64,000 nt of DNA from Panorpa germanica (lineage: Eukaryota; Arthropoda; Insecta; Mecoptera; Panorpidae). The notes under the pieces are model-generated. The model worked only from the letters and a program-made list of their open reading frames with translations, made no database searches and was not told where the DNA came from. The position numbers were made by a program, and so were the translations under genes. The stretch is taken from NCBI GenBank assembly GCA_963678705.1, contig OY783205.1, forward strand, positions 3,472,001-3,536,000, given 5' to 3'. Each line of letters begins with the position of its first letter. Positions within the stretch are counted from its first letter, which is position 1. Shown piece by piece: positions 22,605-34,764 of this stretch.

Positions 22605-25548
22605 GGTAAATTTAATTATAACAATTATAAATGTAGTGGCATCTCAGTCAGTTACAAAATTAACCTATATTCTACATTGGCTCGTGTCTTATCATTCCCT
22701 CCTTCTCGACGTGCTTTTCTCCTGCTGCGTGCGCCTCCTCAGAACTGTGTGGTCCAACTTCTGTGGGTAATTTTGCATAAATTCCAAATTCACAAATGCG
22801 AAGATGACTGTAGTTCATACAGAGCGCATTTATAATAATTGTGCCATTAGGTGAACAATTAATGAATTCATTTCAATTCAGCGCCCGTGAAGCTAAAACG
22901 GCCCCTAGATGTTAAAATGTACCTAAAAACAATTGAGTCAAAGCCTTTCATGTTTAACGCCCGACGCCCTCATGCTAAATGATCAGCCACTAACTTTTCT
23001 GAATATAATTTTATTTTCGGTAGATTTTATTCTCTGCATTGAATTTGATATCAATTAATTTTATATATTTATAATATTTTTTTCTTTCAACAAAAAATAT
23101 AATATTTTCAATTGATTCGTTATGTGACCAACTTTTTTTTTTAAATTAAATACCAAAGTTAGCCCACATACATAGATTCAACTTTCTCCGTGCCCCCATA
23201 TAAAATTTTTGAATTAGGAATTTTCTTTTTAATATGATATTCAATTATTACATAATATAAAATTTGAGCTTTCTCCAAAGTTTCCTACCGGGCTCCCTAA
23301 TTTTCTCGGCGCCCCTTTAAAAAAATTTTGAATTTCTAAATTTTGAAATATGTTTGCATTAAATATCGTAATACACATGCAAAATTTCACCTTTCTATCT
23401 TATACGAATAAAAAGTTATACAGCAAAAGCCAGTTTCTCCAAAATTACAGGTCTCCAGGAAATTCAAGGAAAAATCCGAGAACGCCAAAAGTCTGAGAAT
23501 TTTTTTCTCTACGAAATAGGTAGTTTTTAAAAACATTGACTAAGCCGTTTTCGCGCTACCATACAAAATTCAGTACCAAACATATATAAAATATAAGAAT
23601 AAAAATATACACTTGGACGATTATAATAAACTAAATAAATAATTGTTTTTGTGTGCTTGTTCTAATAATAATATTTTTGTTTCAGTTTCTGACAGATGTC
23701 ATCCTCCAAATTCTACGTAATACCCAGGGAGATTGCAATTGTTAAGTTTTATGCATTGTCGTAATTATTTTTGGTTCAATTTTCGGATATGTTTTTGTAT
23801 TTCTCTAAATTTTAAATTGATAATGTAACAGTTGATTTTTAAATAAAATTTATTTAAAAATCATTGTCGTGTTTGTGTTTATATTTTCTAAATATTATTT
23901 AAGGAAAGAAGCTTATATATGACATTAGGTTCTTAGAATAGAAAATATGAAGAGTAGTAAAGTTTAAGAACATATTGTAATAGAAATGATAAAAAGTGTT
24001 GCAAGGAATAGTGGATTATATACTCGAATTTTTCTGCTCTATGCTCTAAAGTAGCATGTCCCAAAGCATACTGAACATCAGTAATATTTGATGCGAGTTA
24101 TTCATTGCTACGTACAATAAGACACTTAGCTTATAAAGGTACAATCACTAGCTTAATGGTAAGTGACATCCTAAGGTGTTGCAGAATCTGCACTTTCAGT
24201 CGTCGTTGTTCTAGCGATGCAGAGTCTATCTATCCGAATTATTGATTTAAGTTTTCCTTTTTACCATTACCTTACATGTTAACATGAACTTCTCTAGGAC
24301 AGAAAAAAGTATTGAAACTGAATAAACAATTGCAGTAGCAATTAGAACGAAGTCAAAAGTCTACGCTTGGTGGATTTCAGCTAGTATCTATGGATTTGTA
24401 AAATAATAGAATTATCGAAATGATTTTGTTCTACAATACACAATGCTTACATAAGTTTTACAAAATATTACTTAAGATTAAGTTTGAAAAAGGAGAAATA
24501 AATACATTTGAGAAACACACACCAAATATTATTAAAAAATCAGGTTGACTTTTATTCTTAGTTTTAAGTACTCCAATTCTAGAATGAATCTGTCTAAACA
24601 TATCAATAAGCTGACATAAAAACACCTAGTTCAAATAGCGATAACGACATTAACCTGGAAAGTGCAGAAGTTTATCCATTCCACACAATATTTATGGTCA
24701 TTTTACAACAGTATTTACAGAACCTACTAATTTACAACAGAATGAAATCGCTTTTCTGAATCTGAAATATTTTCAAAAACAATAAAAATCAAATCGTAAA
24801 TTATAACGCAGAACCACAATTTTATTTAATATACACAGTGGTGCGCAGTGAGTAATTATATAATAAAAATAATTTGGGTGTAAGACCAAAGTGTCTATAG
24901 CTAGAACTTGCTCCTAGTAGGCTGATTCTCACTGCACTGTAGGGGCAAATAGAGTTTTCTATGTGCTTGGAGTCTTCGTATTCATTTTAGTGAACGTCGC
25001 AATAAAACACTTATTGATTTCACTTTAATACATTTATTAATTAACCAAACTTGTTTATTTACATGCCGCGAGCTAAAGTGGATGTTATGCAAATATACAT
25101 CATTCTCTAATGTGGTTTTTCTAAATTTAAAATATTATAATTGAGCTTAGAATACACATGCAGTAATGTCACAAGGGGCGTCTTTTCCTGTTGGAGCACG
25201 AGTTTAATCTGGCGGGATTGGTGGCATATTGGCTCGTACGTTTTACTTTTTTCCAATTATTGACTTACTTTTAAATTTTCTAGTTTGAAGTATTATTCTT
25301 GAATTTGAAGATAAGACTGTTTTGAATTTTGAAATAAGACTCCCACGTTGTTCCCTCGGTTCTTGTTTTTATCCGTTTTTCCAAGTTCGCCTTCTTTTGG
25401 TTTGAGCTTCTTTATTGGCTGATTTGTTGGCTTCAAATTTAAGAAGTGTTCTTTCCTCCCTTAAATTATTTCTTTCCCTTTCCTTTTTGACTCTTTTTTT
25501 ATATTTTTCTTCTCTTTTCTTAATTTCAACCCTTAGTTAGAGACACCG
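22605..25548. other. non-coding, one dispersed repeat
   Basis: No gene recognised. A possible polyadenylation signal AATAAA lies at 23842-23847 in a short palindromic context. 23165-23630 is a dispersed repeat. Confidence 0.45.
23165..23630 (+). repeat. dispersed repeat copy 2
   Basis: Diverged partner of 13918-14253, slightly longer because of internal inserted sequence. Confidence 0.65.
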
Positions 25549-25555
25549 TCCTGGG

Positions 25556-26562
25556 GCCCTATTCCTGAATTTTGCGAGAAATATTCGCAATCGAACAGAT
25601 TCGATCGAAAGGAGTGAAGTAAGATTCGATCACAATTGTAAATACTATTCCTGAATACAATCGAAACTAACTTTCTCCATTCGATTGAATATATTGTGTA
25701 GGCGAACGGTTTGTAGACCAGCAAAATGCGGGAAATTTAAATTAATTTAAATATTTTTTGTAAGTTGGATATGATTATCTGGTTAAACTATTCTTTCTAC
25801 CGTTTTTCTGGATTTTAAAAGAAGCATTTATCTTAGTATAGAACAAATTTGAATACAGAGTTTGCATAATAATTTATATATTCTCCTATTTATTAATTTT
25901 ATAGAACTTTTAATCATTTCACAATTGAATTTTAAAAATTATATGCATTATTAGAATATTAGAATACATTATATTTGTTAAATTATGGTAAATTAAAAAA
26001 ACAGCACTTATTTTAATAAGAATATTTAAGAATAAACACAATTTCTAATTTTATTAATAAATAAACAGTAAATTATATTATAAATAAGATCTATTAATTA
26101 AGTGTTTTGGCTACGTCTAGTTTCTGATTCTAATGGTTGTATTTTCTTAACTGTATTTCATTTTCCATATAATTGAACTCCGTTTCTTCAAGCATAGCTA
26201 AATTATTTAAAGCCATACTTCTTAGAGATGTCATTTTTATTAAATTATTATAAAGCGCAATAAAAAGTAATAGAAAAATTTTAGGTTAACTTCAATAAAT
26301 ATTTATTTTTTTTGACATTTCTAGAAATCTTCTAAAAACTCTTGCCTGAAACAGTGATAACTAATAAAAATCACTAAAATTTACTGTTCGATCAACTAAA
26401 GTTCGCAAGCTAAATAGTCGACGAGCAAATGTTCACTTTTTTGCTCGATTTCTCTGCTCGTAAATTTTCGTAAAATTTTCAGGAATAGCACTTTTGAGTA
26501 AATATAGTGATTTTTACGGAAAGAAGAAGAGTTTACGATTCGATTGAACTCAGGAATAGCGC
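25556..26562. mobile_element. about 1.0-kb DNA transposon without coding capacity
   Basis: Inverted ends GCCCTATTCCTGAATTTTGC and, from the right on the minus strand, GCGCTATTCCTGAGTTCAAT. TCCTGGG occurs directly outside both ends (25549-25555 and 26563-26569), which looks like a 7-bp target duplication. The interior is AT-rich with repeated ATTCGAT-like words and no transposase. Confidence 0.6.
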
Positions 26563-26569
26563 TCCTGGG

Positions 26570-27089
26570 TTATTTCTCAGAATTCAAAAATTTAATGTGG
26601 ATATGCAAGTCTATGCACTTATAATTTATGGGCAACCCTTGGTATTCTGTGTTATCTTATCTATTTATTATTCTTTTACCGAAGGGATGATGGGAACTCT
26701 GTTGGATACTGGTCTCCCACGATTGGCCTAGATTTTGCTTAGTCAGTGGTGTAGGCTGGTTACAGAATAACTAAAACTATCTTAAACTAACAATAGTAAA
26801 TTAATATTACACGTTTATGAATTATTTCATTTTTAAACAGACAGATAACATATTTTATTTATTATATAAATTTGATATCGCATGAGCATGACTCACACCT
26901 TCATTCTCGTTTTTTTAATTTTAAAAATCTAAATGCTTTTACCCTTTGTTAATCTTTGTTTAATTAGAGATAATTTTCAAAACTGGATGGTTTTTTCAAC
27001 CTGTAAGTAGAGACGTGGGTGTCTCACAGACAAAACGGTTATTTATATACGACTAATAAAACATCATTTTTAGCAACAAATTATTATAT
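26570..27089. other. AT-rich stretch, no gene seen
   Basis: Lies 3' of the NBAS homologue. No coding signal. Confidence 0.5.
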
Positions 27090-27095
27090 TTTATT
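27090..27095 (-). terminator. likely polyadenylation signal of the NBAS homologue
   Basis: AATAAA on the minus strand, 67 bp downstream of the stop codon at 27162. Confidence 0.55.
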
Positions 27096-27161
27096 ATAAT
27101 GATAAATTATACCTAGCTAATAAAATTACAAAACATTTAAAATAAATTAATATTCATTATA

Positions 27162-30100
27162 TCAGTCGTCATTTTCCGACGTCAACACCTTCCTGGCCCA
27201 TGTTAGCGTTGCGTCAAAGCTCCTGAGCGCTCCGGGCGTCCCGACGGACGTCAAGTGAAACGCCCCGGCCTCGGCGAGCAACTTGGCAGTTAACAACTGC
27301 TGCGTAATTTCCTGTGGCGTCGGTATTTGAGTATCCGGCTCCGACGAAGAGGCAGTGTCCTGGGGATTTGGCAACAGTGGTGCGGACAATGATAATTCGA
27401 TGAGGTTCTGGTACACCGGAGTGTTGACTAGCTGCGGAATAAGACCCCGGGATAACAGCAGATACTGAATGTTCTCAGGGGGCGATTCCTGCACAAAACA
27501 TAATTAATATTATCAAGTATTTTCAATTTTAAAAAGAAACTAGTTTCGAAGATGAAGGAACCAAAAAAAGAATATACATACTATTATTATAAGAAAATTA
27601 ATTGGATAAGTATTTTTTTAAACATCAGGCACAGTGACACAAAAACTAATTCAGACACTAATTAGCCGAGTTACCTTTAACGTTTTGACGATTTCCACTG
27701 CATATTGCAACAACTCACTCAAAGTAAAATTCTCTGTTGTTGTTCCAGAATTTTTTAGAAGACAAATTAATAAAATATCCATATAACTAATTTTGGCTTC
27801 TAATCGATGTAGCAGCTCGAATAAAACCTGTAAAATTTAATTTATTAATAATTGCACGAAAGTATATTAATTTTAAGGTAATACCTCTTCTTTGAGACAA
27901 CTAAAAATGAGGACATCTTGCAGGATCGTGGTTGTGTTTTCGGGTTTATCAACTTCGTTGTAGGTTAGAATCTTCTCTAAGAGAATATACCAAGGACTCG
28001 AACCATCTCTAAAAATTTAAGTTTATATAAATTTTATAGATTATGATGGGTGAAAAAAGGACCGTGGTCCTGAGAAGCCCGTGAAGTATTAATAAAAAAA
28101 AATATATATATATAAATTTTATAAGATCGCTAAATAACAGTTTTTAGTTATTCGTATACATACTGATATTCCATTTCTTCGAACGCTGGCCAGTGTTGCA
28201 GTAAATCCTTCAAACATCTCAACTGGTTCCAGTTGTTAACAACTTCTAATAGTTGGTTAAACAGTTGTACTCTTCCACTTTGCTTTGATAAATCGTACGA
28301 AGATAAAACCTTCACTAGCCCTGGAAAACCATTATTATTTTGAACACTGTTAAGCCAACCATTACGGTTATAGGTTCTTGAATACGAAATTAGCTGCCAT
28401 TTGCATATGTTGGTTTGAAATAACATTGCACCTTCCGTCATTTGTTACGTAATTGTATAAAGTAAGTATTGAAAAAGTATAAAGTAAATATTGTTTTCTT
28501 TTGTTCTTTTCTGACTTTTGCCTTAATCCAGACGTTTATTTAATCTTCTACTGGGCGTTACCCAAACTTTTAAAAGGTTAAGAGTTCTTAATGTCTTCAA
28601 GCAAGCTAGAAATTGATGTTGAAGAATATGTAGCCTTCGGTTTAAAGGGTATTACGAGCTGGCGCATTTTAATAAGTAACATTATACATTAGACCATATT
28701 GCGCTACATTCTGTTAAAATATTTGGATAAAATTGAGTGATGTAAATGTACTCGTATTTTCAATAGTGAGTGAGAATTATTCATGACAACACTATCAAAG
28801 CAATAATTAAAAAATAAATACTTTTCTTATGACGCATTTTCTAACTGACTTGAATATATAAATAAGAATACAATAATGAATGCACTTCTTACATTGTTCG
28901 GTGTGTTCCTGCGTATCACTTTGCCAGGCGGACAAAACCGTTGCCTGCGTGTGTTGGAACAGCAAATCAGTGTTGGAATCACTAGCCACGATGTTCAATT
29001 CCTGCAAATACAAACATAAAACATAACTGTGTTACAATAAACCTGTATTTAAGTTACATTATTTTCAATTATTTAAATCTCTGCAATAGCATTACAACAA
29101 TTGTTACCTCCAAGATGTTCATGACCCGCAGCCTAAGCGCGGGGGAGATTTGCAGATCTCCACACAGCGGCAGTAATTCTTCTGCTAGCAACTTCATCTC
29201 CTCGTTGCTGACGTCATGTGCGTCCCCCTCCTCTTTGCTGGTGCTTACATCATCGTCGTTGTTCCAATCAGAATCATTGTTCCAATCCCCAGAGCCGAAG
29301 TCCAGACCCAGGTTCGGGTCGACCTTTAGTTTATTCGACAGGTATTCTTCCAGGCGGGACACCACTGTAGTCAGCAATACAAATAGTGAAAATACAAATT
29401 TGTGCCATTTTAAGAGAAAGCAATGCCTAAAGTTGTCTTTCATGAGGAACATATATATATCGTTCAACGGTGCAAGAAATAATGAGAGAGAAAGAAAGAA
29501 GATAAAAGGGCAGCAGTAGGAAAGATGATGAAGATAGAAGAAGCAAAGTACAATGTAAGAAACAACTGGAGGAACAGGGAAGTAATGAAACTAAAATGAT
29601 TGTCAGATTTAGATTAGACGACGAAGAAAGAGGAATTGAGAACAAGCTGGGTGTGTGGAAAGGAAGAGAAGAGGCTGGAGCACACTTGGAGAGGACATAG
29701 TGAGAGAGTTGACAACGGAGTGAACACAGAAAAACTGTTGAAAGTGAAGAATGCAGAAAGGAGGAACAGGGCAGACGAATACTAAAAGGAAGGAAAAGAC
29801 AGAAAGGAACGACTATGGAAGAAAGGTGAGAAAGAGAACGAAGTAGTGATGTAAGTATGAAGTGTAAAGGGGAGACTTGTCCGCACACGGGTTGACTAGC
29901 TTGCAACGCGAGTGCCAAACCGGTTGAGAATGTAATTGTGTTGGTACTTTGGTCTGACCGCACAAAAGGTTGGATATTGACATAAACATTTACTTGTATA
30001 GTATATAGCCTCAATACCTCGGAAAAACTTTCTGTGACCTAAAAACTATGATGTTTTTGGAAATTTTTGTGGTTACTTACAAAATATCAGCATTGTTTGA

Positions 30101-33100
30101 ATCTGGTAGTCAATTTAAAAAAAAAAAAATTTCGCCTTTACAATTTTTCTGTAAATCAATAACAAGTGCGCCTTTACAGTAAAGAAAATGGGGCATTTTA
30201 GGACATATTAGACTCGAACAAAACTGAGAGCTGATCAGCTGAGAAACCAGAGATCATAATAAACATCAAACATAGACCCTAAGACTTCTGCTTACCCTAA
30301 TAAGCTGTGAGAGTCTTCCAGCATCTGTTTCAAGACTTCACACAAAGATGGCGCACTTGGCATTTCCTTTATCGCTAAACTCAAATCATGCAACGGAATG
30401 GCAGCTACCATAATCAGCCGAATCAGGGATTCCATAAGAAGACCCGGTTGCGAACAGGATGCCTGGATTTGTCTGAAAAGTTCATAGTGTACTGTATATA
30501 GTATGCTGTTGGTATGCTCACAGGAGACATGACCTGGTAAGGTTCAACACTCCCTCTCACTCTCTCTGTGAATTCAATAAAATGTTGTTACATCAATAGA
30601 TAATATCACTGAGGTATAACGAATAGTCAGATGATAATATAAGTACAAACAGTGACGGGGCAAAATCTAAATTTGATTTGGGAAGATAAATTTTGACAGT
30701 GACTGACACCGGATTTAGACCTCAGACGCATCGAATAAGCCCTTAACATGACCTTAGTAAAAGTCGCATGATTTTTCAGATATCGTCAGTTTAAAGTTTA
30801 TTTTTTAAATTCTCCATTTTTTAACATTTTTAGTGTCAACGTATTCTTGGATAGCTCTTTCTTTTAGTTCTTTTTTGTTTCTTCGCTAGCGTGAATGGTT
30901 ACTTTAGACGACACAAGCGTTATTTAGTCACTAATAAAAATTAAAAACAAATTGTCTAAATACTGTTAAATTAGCTTATTTTTGGCTGCAGGTATAGTCA
31001 CTGAAATCCAAGAAGTCTTACATTGTGATAAAAATTATTTAAAATTAAAAATGCAACAAAACTATGATTACTAAGTAGTACCGAGGGTTACCTTAAGTTT
31101 ATGTAATATTTTATTTATACGAAACCTAATAATATTTCATCTAAAGGGGCAGAAATAAGTATATTTTATCATTTAATCCTTAAAAAGAACTTTTTAATAT
31201 TTTGTAGCCGTTAAAACGGTCTACTTAATAAGTTTTATATTATTACACAAAAAAGGTAGATTCATTTTCTAAATAGCAGTACAATAGGACACAAAACGTT
31301 ATATTCTAGGTAACATTGTTTACGTTACAGGTAACTTTTACTACGTTAGATAAACTATAAATACACGTAACATTTGTTTAATGGACACGTTCATTACTAA
31401 ACTAATTAAATAACACATGGTATATTTTTCAACAATTATTTCGTAGAATAAATGAAATAATAAAACAGTGATTATTACAGCATAGCTCAATGGGCGTTGA
31501 CTACCTTATAATGGTGTGGATCTCTTCCCCGTATGGCAGCATTTCTTGCCAGGAGTCGCCTCCTAGCGCTTCGAACACTCCTAGCCAATTTTTAACATCG
31601 CTTTGTAACTGTCGCCATTCTCCGCTAAAAATATTTTAAGATAATAAAGTAAACCTTAGTTAATCAGGAATTATTAATTGGGTAGCTTCATGTAACTCTT
31701 CTATATCTCAAAATTCTACTAGCTTAACTAAACTTTATTGTAATTCACTTTAAAGAGCTTGGCGCTTGGAAAAACTACATGTATATATTTTCTTTTATTA
31801 TCATTAAATAAAGTATACATTTGTGAATACATTTCTGTCAAAAATTAATAAAAAATACATGTGGAACAAGTTTACCAACCGTTGCCACCATATCGATGAA
31901 TCGTCAGAAATCGTCAGAAATGAGAAATTTAAATACTTTTTTGTAAACAAATGCAATATGTAAATGCTATTATGCAGCATTGTGATTTTTTTTTTGTAAA
32001 TTACGGTCGTATGAGGTAAAATTATAAGTTTATAAATCGTAACATCGTATGCTACACGATAGACAATAGTCAAAGAATGGCAGAAAGAATACACATGGTG
32101 AATTAAAATCGGTTTAGTAGTTCTCACGTGGTGAGAGTTTGAAGAAACGTAGTTTCAAGATAAAACTAAATAGAAAAATGTGTTGCAGTACACATTCCAA
32201 GTTTCAAGTTTATATTTCTCCTAGTTCAAGAGAATATTATATTTTAACACAGTAACAAAATTACTGTTATACGAGTATATCATGTATGTAATTGCACCGT
32301 ATGGATAAAAAGAATTTCACGTAACTTCCTAGTGTTTGGTCCATCAATCTTAAAATATTTACAGATACAGAAGAGTTCCATACATGTAAAAACTCGTAGT
32401 GTTCTAAGAATTATATTATTTTTACCCATTTTCCTTCCTCCTGTCGTTGCAGTTGGCCAGTGCTTCTCGCAACAACTGCGTCCTGGTTTCCATGTCGATT
32501 CTACTAAGTGCTAGATTTGACAAAGTGACTTTCTGAACTAAACTCTTAAAGTCTTCTGACGACATCCTCAAGAACAGCGGCTTCAGCGATAACCAGTGGG
32601 ACATATATTGTCTCGGGGTGGAGTGTGCGGGCAACTGGGATAAAATGTTATTTATTAGGAATTTTTCTATTATTTTCAATGCTAAGTGTGGTTAGTAAAT
32701 ATAGGAGTAGTATTAATTAATTCGAAAAGAGAACAAAACCAAAAATTGCCAGCAAACTGGCGTAATATATCGTGAATCAATAACACTACAATTGTATTAT
32801 ACTTGTATAATAGCACTAAAATTTAATTGCATAAAAATAATATATTTACCTCGAAAAAATATTTCTTTGCCCACTCAGAGTGAAGTTTGGATTGAGTGAC
32901 TTGGCAAGCCTCCGACAGAGGTGCTGCAAGCGTTTTGAGCAGTTTACTGATCATTGGTAGTGAATGCTGTGGAACGCTGGAAACAACAGCAGCCACAAAA
33001 TCGTCTGGAGGATTTAGTATTTTTTTTTTTTTTTATATTGATATTCATTTATTTCTTAATATTACAACTACAAAACAAGGATCTTAGTAAAACATTTTAT

Positions 33101-34728
33101 AGTAGGAGTATTCTACAGTGAGGGCTATCTTCAGAAACATAAACTCTATCAATTCTTGATGCTATGTTCATTCCCCTAAAGTAAGTGAAGCCCTGTTGAG
33201 TTTTATTCTTGAGGATCCAAATATCAGATAGAATTCGTTCAGTTATTAACCTATTTGATCCAGAACAGAAGTTTAGATTCCCAAGTTGGTCTCTCTGGTT
33301 CAGCACACAGTTAAAATCGCCAGCAATGATTAGAGGTAGTCTAAAGTTAATCTTCAACAGTTATCGATAGGATACGTCCATCTTCTTCACATATGCAATC
33401 TGTAGCTTCTATTCCAGGCCTTAACAAAATTGCAGTTCCTCTATTATTTATGCCAATGTTCGAGATATAGGAATAAGGTTTAAAGAAACTTAAATTTTCT
33501 ATATTAACTTCTTGTAATAAAATTATGTCCAAATCGTGGTCTATAATAAATTGTTTCAGCATAATTTTAGATGTTACAGAGGATAATCCATTGATATTAA
33601 ATGTTGCAAATGTTCTTAGTACCATATTAATAAGATATTGAATAAATTAAGGTTATTCAATTGTTTTATCTTTTATATCCATTGCTTTTCCTGTCACTTT
33701 TTTTTGTTTCTTTGGTCTTTTGTTATTTTTCTTATCTTTTTTTTCCAATCCTATATCCATTTTGGATGCAGCGGAATTATCTGAGCAATCTTCAATTTCA
33801 GAATTTGCCAAAGTATCTTCATTTGACGATGATTCTACAATTTTTCTCTTAATTTCTTTGTGTGCTGTAGGAATTTTGGACAAATTATCATTATTATTTA
33901 CAATCGCAATAGTATCATCATTAGTAGCTGTTGAAATGATTTTTGTTTCATTTTGCGTATTCTTTGGCATTAAGGGTGGAAAAATTGAATTATTGACAAA
34001 ACTTAATTCTTCATTTTTTGATTCAGTTGGAACAACACAATCAGTTACCGCTTTGTCATTCATTGTATTCCCCGCAATGGCTGCATAGCTGCGTGCGAAA
34101 CCATTTGAATTTATTCTGTTGCTAATTTTAGTAGGGCAATCTTGTCCTAAATGGTCTTCTCTATCACAAAACCTACAAGTTTTCTTTTGGGTAGCATAGC
34201 TAACCCAAACCTTTCTGCCAATCATTGGTATATACGACGGGATTTCTTTCTTTAAAATCATCTTTATTGCTCTTGTTCCGTTATAAACTGGGAAAGGCAT
34301 ATCTCTACCCCATGTTTCTTTTTTGATGCTAATAACTGTACCATATCCTTGTAGTGCGTGTTGTATCGTTATATCTTGAATTTCATATTCTATATTGTGC
34401 ATTCTTACAATTGTGAATTTATCGGCTCTTTCTATATACACATTATAATTATTGTCATCCGTACCTTTGTAAATTATTTTCCCATTTGTCATTTCAATAA
34501 TGTTATCAATTAATAAATGTTCTGCAATTTTCACAATCATCTTGTTTCCATTCACTTGAATTGCCATCACATCTTCCACTGATAATTTTAAATCGTTTTT
34601 TAAAAATAAGTGTAATTCGGTAAACGTCATTCTATAAATCACTTCGACGAAAAAACAAACAAAAACACAAAAAAAACAAAAAAAAAACAAAAAAAACAAA
34701 AAAAAACAAAAAAAACAAAAAAAAAAAA

Positions 34729-34764
<36 letters not shown>

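Larger units (their letters stand above)
33022..34763 (-). mobile_element. LINE fragment inserted in an NBAS exon
   Basis: On the minus strand it begins with a long T-run interrupted by single G residues, then gag-like ORF1, then only the endonuclease part of ORF2, and ends with an A-run of about 14 (33034-33021). Reverse transcriptase is absent, and the endonuclease is itself missing a middle part. It is therefore an internally deleted copy mobilised in trans. It is unrelated to the LINE at 677-5938. The EEP start TFNINGLSS...LDIILLQEV is LINE-typical; the clade is not determined. Confidence 0.85.

Noticed and set aside
29427-30014. 195-codon minus-strand frame in NBAS
   Set aside because: Same purine bias; the NBAS exon reading is elsewhere and splice-supported.
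33661-34088. Plus-strand frames over the LINE fragment
   Set aside because: Antisense shadows of LINE ORF1.
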